Part shown: one piece after another, positions 1 to 7,972 of the stretch
How the letters are laid out: each line of letters begins with the position of its first letter
Position numbering within the stretch: position 1 is the stretch's first letter
Source of the DNA: Bacteroidales bacterium
Lineage (GTDB): Bacteria; Bacteroidota; Bacteroidia; Bacteroidales; SM23-62
Assembly: GCA_016783865.1 (NCBI GenBank)
Contig: JADHVS010000033.1
Location: 1-30,005 of the forward strand
Direction: 5' to 3'
DNA length: 30,005 nt
The notes under the pieces: model-generated
The model's input: the letters and a program-made list of their open reading frames with translations, nothing else
Databases searched by the model: none
Told to the model about the DNA's origin: nothing
Position numbers and translations under genes: made by a program

Positions 1-139
1 AACAAACCTGTGAGTTCGGCGAAGCCAAACAAACCTGTGAGTTCGGCGAAGCCAAACAAACCTGTGAGTTCGGCGAAGCCAAACAAACCTGTGAGTTCGG
101 CGAAGCCAAACAAACCTGTGAGTTCGGCGAAGCCAAACA
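1..139. repeat. 27-bp tandem repeat, five copies, clipped at left edge
   Basis: Five perfect copies of a 27-bp unit start at 1, 28, 55, 82 and 109, followed by four more matching bases. The array probably continues beyond the window. There are no variable spacers, so it is not a CRISPR array. Since 27 is a multiple of three, the frame of the downstream CapA gene stays open through it and would encode a nine-residue repeat (SSAKPNKPV). I regard this as non-coding because a normal signal peptide start lies downstream at 220. Confidence 0.9.
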
Positions 140-165
140 TCGATCCTTTATATAAATTTTTAATT

Positions 166-215
166 GCGCTCGCTAGCCTCGCAGCAAGCTACGGGGAATG
201 CGCTCGCAGGATTCA
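166..215 (+). repeat. GCTCGC-rich REP-like element, copy 1
   Basis: This begins GCGCTCGCTAGCC and ends GGGGAATGCGCTCGCAGGATT. It matches the end of the copy near 2871-2917 and, in reverse complement, the copy at 12473-12520. It ends about five bases before the ATG at 220, so it replaces the normal leader and ribosome-binding region of that gene. The family has no name I recognise. Confidence 0.7.
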
Positions 216-219
216 AGCA

Positions 220-1284
220 ATGCCTCTTTCTTTTTTCAGGACCATTTTGCTGGTATGTATTTTATTGTACAGCACAATGCCATTCCATGCACAGGTGGCA
301 AAGCAAGCTGATACCCTTTCAATTGTTGCTGTGGGTGATATCATGCTTGGCACTGATTATCCCAGGGCCGGATATTTACCTCCCGGTGGAGATTGTTCTA
401 CATTGATGCGGGATGTATTACCTTACCTGACCAATGCAGATGTTACATTCGGGAACCTGGAAGGATCATTTGCCGATACCCTGGGAAAAGCAAAAATTTG
501 CCGGGATACCCTGAATTGTTATGTTTTCAGGATGCCTGTTCATTTTGTTCATTGTATCAGCAGGGCAGGATTCGACCTGCTCAGTCTTGCCAATAATCAT
601 TCGGGAGATTTTGGACCCGGAGGGACACAAAACACCATGCGGATCCTGGATGAGGCAGGCATTGCATACGCTGGGTTGCTGACATATCCATCCACAGTGT
701 TGGTTCGGGATTCTGTTCGCTACGGTTTTTGCGCCTTTGCGCCAAACAAGGGAACATGCAACCTGAAGGATACCGATGCCGCAGTTAAAATAGTAAAAGA
801 CCTTGCCGGCAGATCAGATATAGTGATCGTTTCATTTCATGGAGGTGCCGAAGGAAAAGATCACCAGCATATAACACGTCAGGATGAGACCTACCTGGGC
901 TATAACCGGGGGAATGTTTATGAATTCGCTCATGCTGTAGTGGATGCTGGTGCAGACCTGGTCTTCGGACATGGTCCGCATGTTACACGTGCCATCGAAT
1001 TATACGGCGACAGGCTTATTTGTTATAGCCTGGGAAATTTCTGTACGTACGGACGCTTTAACCTGAAGGGACCCAATGGTATTGCCCCGATCATACGTGC
1101 TGGCATTGGTTCGGACGGATCATTTATTTCGGGAAGGATAATCCCTGTTTACCAGGAAGGAAGGGGAATTACCAGGCCTGATCCTGAAGGAAGGGCTATT
1201 AAGAAGATGCAGGAGCTGACGAAGATGGATTTCCCGGAAACTCCGGTGTTGATTACGGACGAAGGACTTATATTGAAGAAATAG
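220..1284 (+). CDS. CapA-family (poly-gamma-glutamate synthesis type) exported protein
   Basis: This is a CapA/PgsA-like protein of the calcineurin-like metallophosphoesterase fold, exported and probably periplasmic or surface-exposed. CapA proteins are linked to capsule or poly-gamma-glutamate production, but most family members have no tested activity. The start at 220 gives a signal peptide (MPLSFFRTILLVCILLYSTM) ending near FHAQ. Family motifs follow in order: VAVGDIMLG, FGNLEGSF, ANNHSGDFG, SFHGGAEG, FGHGPHVTRA and CYSLGNF. The frame stays open upstream to base 10, but that stretch is a tandem repeat plus a REP-like element and is probably untranslated. A second, diverged CapA gene lies at 6818-7966. 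No capsule operon is adjacent, so the substrate is unknown. Confidence 0.85.
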   Translation: MPLSFFRTILLVCILLYSTMPFHAQVAKQADTLSIVAVGDIMLGTDYPRAGYLPPGGDCSTLMRDVLPYLTNADVTFGNLEGSFADTLGKAKICRDTLNCYVFRMPVHFVHCISRAGFDLLSLANNHSGDFGPGGTQNTMRILDEAGIAYAGLLTYPSTVLVRDSVRYGFCAFAPNKGTCNLKDTDAAVKIVKDLAGRSDIVIVSFHGGAEGKDHQHITRQDETYLGYNRGNVYEFAHAVVDAGADLVFGHGPHVTRAIELYGDRLICYSLGNFCTYGRFNLKGPNGIAPIIRAGIGSDGSFISGRIIPVYQEGRGITRPDPEGRAIKKMQELTKMDFPETPVLITDEGLILKK

Positions 1285-1390
1285 TCTACGAGTCAACAAG
1301 TCAACAAGTCTGCAAGTCTGTGTGAGTGTGCGAATTGGGACTGAGGGACTGTTACTTGAGGACTCGTAGACTTGAGGACTCGTAGACTTA
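1285..1390. repeat. Octamer-period AGTC/GACT repeat block 1
   Basis: This is a low-complexity block starting at the CapA stop codon. It contains GTCAACAA and GCAAGTCT repeats of 8-bp period, then two copies of a 16-bp unit (CTTGAGGACTCGTAGA) at 1355-1386. The 22 bases at 1321-1342 are identical to 12900-12921 in another block of the same type. Confidence 0.75.
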
Positions 1391-1401
1391 ATTCCAAGAT
1401 C

Positions 1402-2850
1402 ATGAGATTAGTTTTCATTCTATTATTGTTCATTGCTAATGCAGCAAATTCTCAACCTATCTATGATGGGCCTGTCGAAGTTAAAATTCATATCGGCACT
1501 TTCCTGGGAAATGAACACCGCAATTATTATGGTAACCAGGCTCCTGACACATTGAGTGTCATCTGGAAGCACTACCTCGGCAAAGGCAAGACCATCATAT
1601 CCCGAAAATCGGGAGAGCGCATATGGGCAGGTGCTGGCTGGACAGGTCAGCCATTACTGGTGGAAGAGGACGGCCAATTATTTCTGATCCAGGGGGCTTA
1701 TGATCACCACCTGAAGAAAATCAATGCCGATAACGGTGAATTGATCTGGCAATATGCCTTCGATGATGTGGTGAAAGGAACCGGTACGATCTGGCATAAT
1801 TCCACAAGCCGTGATCCGGAGATGCAATATATTATTATGCAGGGAAGCCGGCTTGGTGTTGGCAACTATCTGGACACCAAGCATGTCCCTAGCTTCCGGG
1901 CCATTAGTTTGTATAATGGCAATGAACTTTGGAGAATGGATGTTAAATGGACAGACAGCTATAGCAGGGATGCCGATGGATCGGCCCTGGTTATCAATGA
2001 TACCGCCTACGCAGGGCTGGAAAATTCACTATTCACAGTATTCGATCCAGATCCGGCAAAGGCATCGCAAAAAGATGGTATGCTCCAGCCATTCGTATAC
2101 AGCGAAACCAAATTATATAAGCAAGAAGATGTTACCGCTCACAGGTATAATGTAGTTACTGAGTCCTCACCCAGTAAATTAGGTAATCATATATACATTG
2201 CTTCCGGTTCGGGCCATGTTTGGGGATACAACCTGGATACCCGGGAGTTGGACTGGGATTTTCCTACAGGATCTGATATGGACGGATCGGTAATCGTTAC
2301 ATCCGACAGCTGTTTACTGGTTTCTGTTGAGAAGCAATATATCCCCGGTCAGGGGGGTGCCTTTAAACTGGATCCAAAGAAAGATCCGGAGAACAGCGTA
2401 ATCTGGTATTACCCTTCTGCAGACAAGGACTATGCCAGCTGGAAAGGAGGGATTATCGGGAGTATTGGAATAACCGATAACTATAATACAGGGCTTGCAG
2501 ATAACCTGGCTGCCTTTGCAGCCATTGATGGATACCTGTATATCGTCAGGCACCAGCTCATTGATGCCGATAAAAGATCAACAGGACCTGATGGTAAAAC
2601 CAGTTATCCAATGCCGGTCCTGCAGGAAAAAATATATATCGGGCCATCCATATCCACGCCTATTTTTGTCGAGGACAGGCTCATAGCGGCGGGTTACAAT
2701 GGGTTGTATCTGTTTTCTGTCGATAAGGAGATGACCATTTCAAGGCTGGACCATTTCGCTGCGACATTTGAATCAACCCCGATTACCTGGGATGGGAAAA
2801 TCTATCTGGCATCACGAAACGGATACCTTTATTGTTTTGGATCGGATTGA
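1402..2850 (+). CDS. PQQ-like beta-propeller repeat protein, exported
   Basis: The predicted mature protein is a beta-propeller built from PQQ-type (quinoprotein-like) repeats. I chose the ATG at 1402 because it gives a clean signal peptide (MRLVFILLLFIANAANSQ); the frame extends upstream to 1372 only through repeat DNA. Blades carry the usual W and G pattern, for example ADNGELIWQYAF, LYNGNELWRMDVKW, LDTRELDWDFPTGSDMDGS and a final ITWDGKIYLASRNGYLYCF. Such propellers occur in BamB-like scaffolds and in dehydrogenases. No dehydrogenase cofactor ligands or partner genes are evident, so a scaffold or binding role is more likely than catalysis. The substrate is unknown. Confidence 0.8.
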   Translation: MRLVFILLLFIANAANSQPIYDGPVEVKIHIGTFLGNEHRNYYGNQAPDTLSVIWKHYLGKGKTIISRKSGERIWAGAGWTGQPLLVEEDGQLFLIQGAYDHHLKKINADNGELIWQYAFDDVVKGTGTIWHNSTSRDPEMQYIIMQGSRLGVGNYLDTKHVPSFRAISLYNGNELWRMDVKWTDSYSRDADGSALVINDTAYAGLENSLFTVFDPDPAKASQKDGMLQPFVYSETKLYKQEDVTAHRYNVVTESSPSKLGNHIYIASGSGHVWGYNLDTRELDWDFPTGSDMDGSVIVTSDSCLLVSVEKQYIPGQGGAFKLDPKKDPENSVIWYYPSADKDYASWKGGIIGSIGITDNYNTGLADNLAAFAAIDGYLYIVRHQLIDADKRSTGPDGKTSYPMPVLQEKIYIGPSISTPIFVEDRLIAAGYNGLYLFSVDKEMTISRLDHFAATFESTPITWDGKIYLASRNGYLYCFGSD

Positions 2851-2852
2851 TT

Positions 2853-2919
2853 GAAGCTCCCCGCAACGGGTGCTCGCTAACCCCAACGCAAGCAGTGGGG
2901 AATGCGCTCGCAGGATTCC
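2853..2919 (+). repeat. GCTCGC-rich REP-like element, copy 2
   Basis: This lies directly after the PQQ-propeller stop codon. It starts GAAGCTCCCCGC, continues GTGCTCGCTAACCCC and ends GGGGAATGCGCTCGCAGGATT. A short stem (CCCCA with TGGGG, 2881-2900) can form inside. It is the most complete form of the element, joining the GAAGCTCC end seen in reverse at 12545-12577 with the GCTCGC part seen at 166-215. Confidence 0.7.
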
Positions 2920-2977
2920 AGTTGTATATTAATTTCAAATTACCTAATTTAGATTTATTAATATTCCAAAAGATATC

Positions 2978-3316
2978 ATGCCCTACAAAGAACAGAAGGT
3001 AGAAAAGCTCTTTTATTCCATTGGCGAAGTAGCCGCCATGTTTAAGGTAAATACTTCATTAATCAGATTCTGGGAAAAAGAGTTTGATATTATTAAGCCC
3101 CAGAAAAATAAAAAGGGGAACAGGCTTTTCACCAAAGAGGACATTGAAAACTTCCACATCATCTATAATCTGGTAAAAGAGAAAGGAATGACCCTGAAAG
3201 GGGCAAAACTTAAACTCAGGGAAAACCGGGAAGATACCATCCACAACTTTGAGGTCATTCAATCGCTGAATAACATCAAGGCAATGCTCAATGAGTTGAA
3301 GAGCAATATGGAGTAA
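2978..3316 (+). CDS. Small MerR-family transcriptional regulator
   Basis: This is a 112-residue DNA-binding protein with a MerR-type winged helix-turn-helix at residues 12-60: YSIGEVAAMFKVNTSLIRFW, then the wing GNRLFTKEDIENFH. The rest is a short helical tail (NFEVIQSLNNIKAMLNEL) suited to dimerisation. There is no effector domain and no cysteine cluster for metal sensing, so the signal is unknown. Small MerR proteins of this form are common in Bacteroidota. The gene stands alone: a REP-like element precedes it, and heptamer repeats begin at the base after its stop codon. Confidence 0.88.
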   Translation: MPYKEQKVEKLFYSIGEVAAMFKVNTSLIRFWEKEFDIIKPQKNKKGNRLFTKEDIENFHIIYNLVKEKGMTLKGAKLKLRENREDTIHNFEVIQSLNNIKAMLNELKSNME

Positions 3317-3365
3317 CGGTGATCGGTGATCGGTGATCGGTGATCGGTGATCGGTGAACCGTGAA
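3317..3365. repeat. Heptamer array, CGGTGAT type
   Basis: Seven consecutive 7-bp units begin at the base after the MerR stop codon. Five are perfect CGGTGAT (3317-3351), followed by the variants CGGTGAA and CCGTGAA. The period is exactly seven. Confidence 0.9.
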
Positions 3366-3373
3366 CAGGAAAA

Positions 3374-3401
3374 CCTGCAACCTGCAACTTGCAACCTGCA
3401 A
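3374..3401. repeat. Heptamer array, CCTGCAA type
   Basis: Four 7-bp units, CCTGCAA with one CTTGCAA variant, lie just downstream of the CGGTGAT array and about 13 bases before a promoter-like box. Confidence 0.85.
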
Positions 3402-3414
3402 CATTATTATTCCC

Positions 3415-3422
3415 TATCTTTG
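3415..3422 (+). promoter_or_regulatory. Putative Bacteroidota promoter -7 box for the Nif3 gene
   Basis: TATCTTTG matches the Bacteroidota -7 consensus TAnnTTTG and lies 25 bases before the ATG at 3447. The best -33 candidate is a TTG at 3389-3391 inside the CCTGCAA/CTTGCAA array, 23 bases upstream, which is a little longer than the usual 19-21 spacing. The match is by eye only. Confidence 0.5.
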
Positions 3423-3446
3423 AGATATTCGTAAAATTTTATTGTT

Positions 3447-4541
3447 ATGAAAATCAGCGAGATTGTCGCCCACCTCGAGTCATTTGCTCCACCTGCCTTG
3501 CAGGAATCATATGACAACGCAGGACTTATTACAGGGGACAGGTCATCGGAAATCACCAGCGCACTGATAACCATTGATGTCACCGAGGAGGTCATTGATG
3601 AGGCTGTCAGGAAGAAAGCTGGAATGATCATTTCACATCATCCAATTCTATTTTCACCATTGAAGAAAATAACCGGAAACAGTTATGTGGAAAGATGTAT
3701 CATCAAGGCCATCCGTGAAAACATTGCTCTTTATGCCATGCATACTAACCTGGATGCTTTGCTTAAGGGAGTGAACAGCCGGATCTGTGAAAAACTGGAA
3801 TTGCAGGATATCAGGATACTGGTGCCTGCGGAAGACCAACTTAGGAAACTTGTCTTTTTTGTTCCCCTTGATCATGCCCGGCCTGTCAGGGAAAAAATAT
3901 TTGAGGCAGGGGCAGGACATATCGGGAATTACGATCAGTGCAGTTTCAATGCGAAAGGTGAAGGAACATTCAGGGGATCTGAAGAGACCAATCCTTTTGT
4001 GGGAGAGAAGGGTATAATGCATACAGAGGAAGAGCTCAGGGTGGAAACCATTTTTCCAAAACACCTTGAGAAAAGTATAATTCACGCTTTGTTAAAAGCA
4101 CATCCTTATGAAGAAGTGGCTTATGATATTTATCCGCTGACAAACGAATATAAGGAGGCCGGCTCGGGAATGATAGGCATATTAAAAAATCCGATGGATG
4201 AGAAGAGTTTCCTGAAACTTCTTAAGGATACATTTAAGACGGGTTCCATTCGCCATACACCATTGCTTGGTAAAAAGATAAAAACGGTAGCAGTTTGTGG
4301 TGGCAGTGGAAGCTTTTTATTGAGGAATGCCATGAGCCAGGATGCCGATGTATTTGTGTCGGGAGATTTCAAATATCACCAGTTTTTTGATGCGGATGGC
4401 AGGATACTGGCAGCCGATATCGGACATTATGAAAGTGAGCAATTTACCACTGAAATAATTTATGATTTATGTATTAAAAAATTCCCTACCTTTGCATTTC
4501 ATTTCTCGAAAGTAAGTACAAACCCGGTAAATTATTTTTAA
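3447..4541 (+). CDS. Nif3-like dinuclear metal center protein (YbgI/NIF3 family)
   Basis: The protein has 364 residues, the length of the long NIF3 form with an extra central domain (roughly residues 125-230), not the ~250-residue short form. Metal-site motifs are visible: IISHHPILFSPLKK (H64, H65), MHTNLDAL (H99, D103), and near the C-terminus DVFVSGDFKYHQFFDA followed by DIGHYESEQF. The family binds two metal ions. Proposed roles include GTP cyclohydrolase I type 2-like activity and metal handling, but the true function is unsettled. The zinc-ribbon gene starts one base after this stop codon, so the two are probably cotranscribed and translationally coupled. That pairing is familiar in Bacteroidota. 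Confidence 0.92.
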   Translation: MKISEIVAHLESFAPPALQESYDNAGLITGDRSSEITSALITIDVTEEVIDEAVRKKAGMIISHHPILFSPLKKITGNSYVERCIIKAIRENIALYAMHTNLDALLKGVNSRICEKLELQDIRILVPAEDQLRKLVFFVPLDHARPVREKIFEAGAGHIGNYDQCSFNAKGEGTFRGSEETNPFVGEKGIMHTEEELRVETIFPKHLEKSIIHALLKAHPYEEVAYDIYPLTNEYKEAGSGMIGILKNPMDEKSFLKLLKDTFKTGSIRHTPLLGKKIKTVAVCGGSGSFLLRNAMSQDADVFVSGDFKYHQFFDADGRILAADIGHYESEQFTTEIIYDLCIKKFPTFAFHFSKVSTNPVNYF

Positions 4542-4542
4542 G

Positions 4543-5310
4543 ATGGCCAAGAAAAAAGCTGAAGAAATCATTGAAATGTCGGTCGAAGATAAGCTTCAGG
4601 CACTCTATGAACTTCAGACAGTTGATTCCAGCATTGATAAGATCAAAATACTTCGTGGAGAATTGCCACTCGAGGTTGAAGACCTCGAAGATGAGGTTGC
4701 TGGATTGGAGACCCGGATAAAGAATTTTGAAGGTGAGGTAGAGAAGCTTCAGGATTCCGTTTCCAAGAAAAACAATGAAATAGCTGAATCACAGGGATTG
4801 ATTAAGAAGTATTTAGACCAGCAAGGCAACGTCAGGAACAACAGAGAATTTGATTCGCTGTCAAAAGAGATTGAATATCAAACCCTTGAAATCGAACTGT
4901 CAGAAAAGAGAAAAAAGGAGTTCAGTGTTGAGATGGATGATAAAAACAAGCTGATAAGTGATTCTCAGACCGTCCTTGATGAGCGTAAAGGGGATTTGAA
5001 TACGAAAAAGCTTGAGCTGGATGAGATTGTCGCAGACACCAAGAAGGAAGAAGATATTCTTTCGAAACACTCAGAAGATATTCAGGTAAAGATCGAGTCA
5101 AGATTGTTGTCAGCATATCAGAAGATCAGGAATAATGCCAGAAATGGTCTGGCTGTAGTGACTGTCCAGAGGGATGCCTGCGGGGGTTGTTTCAATAAGA
5201 TCCCACCACAGCGGCAACTCGATATTCGTTCACGAAAGAAGGTGATCGTTTGTGAATATTGCGGAAGGATCCTGGTGGATTTTGATCACGAAGAACAAAC
5301 CAAAGAATAA
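4543..5310 (+). CDS. Coiled-coil protein with C4-type zinc ribbon
   Basis: This is a 255-residue cytoplasmic protein. Residues 20-190 are a long charged coiled coil. They include the conserved NNREFDSLSKEIEYQ segment, and a C4 zinc ribbon follows: C213-GG-C216 and C237-EY-C240. It belongs to the family annotated as C4-type zinc ribbon protein (DUF164-like), thought to bind nucleic acid or act in translation or DNA transactions; no enzyme activity is known. It starts one base after the Nif3 stop (TAA, G, ATG), consistent with coupling. Confidence 0.9.
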   Translation: MAKKKAEEIIEMSVEDKLQALYELQTVDSSIDKIKILRGELPLEVEDLEDEVAGLETRIKNFEGEVEKLQDSVSKKNNEIAESQGLIKKYLDQQGNVRNNREFDSLSKEIEYQTLEIELSEKRKKEFSVEMDDKNKLISDSQTVLDERKGDLNTKKLELDEIVADTKKEEDILSKHSEDIQVKIESRLLSAYQKIRNNARNGLAVVTVQRDACGGCFNKIPPQRQLDIRSRKKVIVCEYCGRILVDFDHEEQTKE

Positions 5311-5354
5311 TATTTTACTTCAATAAGCCAGCTTTTTTGTTTCAACAAGTTAAG

Positions 5355-6833
5355 ATGGCAGGGTACCTGTTGGTGGTAAACCTGATAATCCTTCCTTCCA
5401 CACTGTTATCGCAAAACAGTGAAACTGACTATATTTTGCAGGCCAAACAGGCGATTTTCTCGCTGGATACCGGCATGGCCAGCCAGATGCTTCAAACGGA
5501 GCTGAAGCATAATCCGGATAATGGATTTGTATATTACTATCAGAACTACCTGCATTTTTTACAAACTTTGCTTTCCGGAGGCATGCAAGAGTATACCGAG
5601 TATTCAGAGTACGCTGAGAACAGGTTAAAATCATTAAAGATCCTGGACGATAAAAATCCTGAATATCTGTATTTTTTATCTGCGGTCTATTTACAAACTT
5701 CCCTTCTCGATTTCTTTAATGGGGAGAGCTGGCATGGGGCGAAAAACTTCTACATGGCTCACCGGCACATTCATGAAAACAATTTGATCTATCCTGAGTA
5801 TCCTGCCAATCAGAAAATCCTCGGAATTATTGAATTGCTGTTGTCTTCAATACCTTCTGATAAGGAATGGCTGTTTGATATCCTGGGTATGAAAGGGGAC
5901 AGAGACGCTGGGATAGAGAAACTGCAGGAGTATTCAGACAATTGTAATCCGGAAGATCGGCCGGAGGCATTGTTGATTTTTACTCTGGCATCAAATCATT
6001 TTGCGGCAGATCCGTCATTGGCATTCAGTGAGATATCAGAGACGGTTAGCAGTAGTTCAGCAAGCCCTCTTTATCAATATGTATATGCCCTTTCTGCAAA
6101 TAATGCTGGGAAACAGGATGAAGCTTTTAACATGTTAAGTAGCCGCGAAACGGACCGGAATATTTATCAGATCCCTTTTGCAGATCTTTTATTGGCAGAA
6201 ATATTAATTTCCAGACTTGATGAGCAAGCCAGTGTATATTATGACCGGTTTATCAGTGAATACAGAGGGACGAACCTGAAAAAGATGGCTTATCATAAAT
6301 TATCCTGGCACTATTTTCTGAATGGAGATGACAGGCTTTACCAGGAGAAGAAAAGCCTGGCTCAAACAGATGGAAATACCTTTCTCGAGCAGGATAAGCA
6401 GGCGTTGGCGGAAGCCATGGATACATTCAGGTTAAATCACGTTTTGCTCAGGGCCCGTCTATTTTATGACGGAGCCCATTTTAGTGAAGCTTTGGAGGTT
6501 CTACTAAAAATATCAGATGCAGACCTGGTGACTGTTAAAGACCAGATTGAATATGCTTACCGGCTTGCGCGCGTCTATCATGCCCTGGAGGATATTTCTC
6601 CGGCTAAGAAAAATTATATGGTTGCCCTGGATAAGGGAGCCGCCTTTCCCTTTTATTTTGCCCCCTATTCAGCCTTAAAATTAGCAGAGATCTATGAAAG
6701 TGAGAGGGATTTTATCCATGCGGGGAAGTATTATTTAACCTGTCTGGATTTGAACAGGCACCAATATACCAGAAGTATTGGTTCTGAGGCCAGGGCCGGA
6801 ATTAAACGGGTGCGGGATTACTCAAACGAGTAA
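5355..6833 (+). CDS. Exported protein of unknown function, helical repeat-like
   Basis: I do not recognise a named family. The ATG at 5355 gives a signal peptide (MAGYLLVVNLIILPSTLLSQ); an upstream in-frame TTG at 5337 is less likely. The mature 470 or so residues are rich in Y, L, A and E and look like successive helical hairpins of TPR type, for example AYRLARVYHALEDISPAKKN, FAPYSALKLAEIYESERDF and HAGKYYLTCLDLNRHQY. A tetratricopeptide scaffold in the periplasm is a reasonable reading. Its last 16 bases overlap the end of the convergent CapA gene on the other strand. Confidence 0.8.
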   Translation: MAGYLLVVNLIILPSTLLSQNSETDYILQAKQAIFSLDTGMASQMLQTELKHNPDNGFVYYYQNYLHFLQTLLSGGMQEYTEYSEYAENRLKSLKILDDKNPEYLYFLSAVYLQTSLLDFFNGESWHGAKNFYMAHRHIHENNLIYPEYPANQKILGIIELLLSSIPSDKEWLFDILGMKGDRDAGIEKLQEYSDNCNPEDRPEALLIFTLASNHFAADPSLAFSEISETVSSSSASPLYQYVYALSANNAGKQDEAFNMLSSRETDRNIYQIPFADLLLAEILISRLDEQASVYYDRFISEYRGTNLKKMAYHKLSWHYFLNGDDRLYQEKKSLAQTDGNTFLEQDKQALAEAMDTFRLNHVLLRARLFYDGAHFSEALEVLLKISDADLVTVKDQIEYAYRLARVYHALEDISPAKKNYMVALDKGAAFPFYFAPYSALKLAEIYESERDFIHAGKYYLTCLDLNRHQYTRSIGSEARAGIKRVRDYSNE

Positions 6834-7966
6834 TTGAAATAGAAAGGATTTTCCGGGATATCTTTCAGGTGTTCTTTTGTGTCGTCGTAAAACTCTATAA
6901 ACTTCTCCAGGTTTGTTTCAGAAAAATTAAGTGAATCGATACTGGATTGGCTGATCCCGGCAGGTACCAGCTGGAAAATCTCTTTGCCATTTATCTCGGG
7001 TTTGTTTACCCAAACAGGCGTGTAGGAATAATCCCGAATAACTGTCTGGTTGGTTTTTTCCAGGTTCAGTTCAAAAAGAATTCCCCCGTCGCGATAGCGG
7101 TCTCGCTGATTGGAAACAAGGTTGCCCAATGAATATACCACCAGCTTATATTGGGAAGAATCCTGTTGAGGATAATATAATTTCACGGGCTGAACAACAT
7201 GCGGGTGGGAGCCTATGATGGCATCCACGCCCTGACGGAAAAAGAATCTCGCCAGATTTTGCTGTGAGCTGTGTTCGTCGCGTTCATATTCCCTTCCCCA
7301 GTGAATGCAGGCAATGATAAAATCGGGTTTGACTGCCTTCACTTTTTGAATGTCGTCGTGTATGAGAAGTGTGTCGATGTAGTTGACAATAATGGGTGTA
7401 TCTGCTTTTATTCCATTGGTCCCATAGGTATAATTCAGGATGGCCAGCATAATGTTATTTTTTTCAATCAGCAGGGGGTATTGGAGATCGCGGCTGTCAT
7501 TTGACTGAAAAGAACCTGTAGCAATTAATCCTTTGCCGGACAATATATTAAGTGTACGTTCCAATCCATCTTTACCCCTGTCGAGGGCGTGGTTATTTGC
7601 GTTTACCAAAACATCAAAACCAGCTTCCCTGATGGCATCGGCCAGTTCATCAGGACTGGAAAACTGGGGATAGCCTTTATAAGGTGCACCGGCCAGGGTA
7701 ACCTCCAGGTTTCCTATTGCAATATCGGCTTCTTCGAGATAGGGTTTGATCAGTTTAAAACATTCATGATAATCGTACCTGTTGCTGTCCCTGTCATAGG
7801 CTGCATTTATCTGTGTATCATGTCCCATTATATCGCCAGCAAATACCAGTTTTATCCTGCTGGTATCATCCTTTGAGGCCTGCAGACCATCAACAGGTAA
7901 CATAATGAGGGTCAGGATAATTAGTCCCGGGATAATTTTAAACTGATTATTCATAAGATAATCCAT
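6818..7966 (-). CDS. CapA-family exported protein, second copy
   Basis: This is a CapA/PgsA-type calcineurin-like phosphoesterase fold protein. An N-terminal signal peptide (from MNNQFKIIPGLIILTLIMLP) precedes the family motifs: LVFAGDIMGHDTQ, AIGNLEVTLAG, NANNHALDRGKDG, ACIHWGREYER, GSHPHVVQPVKLYY and YSLGNLVSNQRDR. The start may be at 7966 or at the ATG four codons later (7954), which trims the leader to a more typical signal peptide. It begins six bases after the stop of the upstream TPM gene and so is probably the last gene of the lemA cluster. It differs clearly from the 220-1284 paralogue (GHD instead of GTD, HWG instead of HGG), so the two are not recent duplicates. Confidence 0.9.
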   Translation of the reverse strand: MDYLMNNQFKIIPGLIILTLIMLPVDGLQASKDDTSRIKLVFAGDIMGHDTQINAAYDRDSNRYDYHECFKLIKPYLEEADIAIGNLEVTLAGAPYKGYPQFSSPDELADAIREAGFDVLVNANNHALDRGKDGLERTLNILSGKGLIATGSFQSNDSRDLQYPLLIEKNNIMLAILNYTYGTNGIKADTPIIVNYIDTLLIHDDIQKVKAVKPDFIIACIHWGREYERDEHSSQQNLARFFFRQGVDAIIGSHPHVVQPVKLYYPQQDSSQYKLVVYSLGNLVSNQRDRYRDGGILFELNLEKTNQTVIRDYSYTPVWVNKPEINGKEIFQLVPAGISQSSIDSLNFSETNLEKFIEFYDDTKEHLKDIPENPFYFNYSFE

Positions 7967-7972
7967 TCTGGT

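Noticed and set aside
1..139. Possible CRISPR array from regular repeats at the left edge
   Set aside because: The 27-bp units are directly adjacent with no spacers; it is a simple tandem repeat and no cas genes are present.
10..219. N-terminal extension of the CapA protein with nine-residue repeats
   Set aside because: It is a perfect DNA tandem repeat plus a REP-like element, and a standard signal peptide starts at 220.
3059..3394. Minus-strand frame running through the CGGTGAT array into the MerR gene
   Set aside because: Its N-terminus is translated tandem repeat (TDHRSPITDHRSP) and the rest is antisense to the MerR gene.
3654..4085. 143-residue open frame antisense to the Nif3 gene
   Set aside because: It is a shadow of a conserved gene and its composition is not protein-like.
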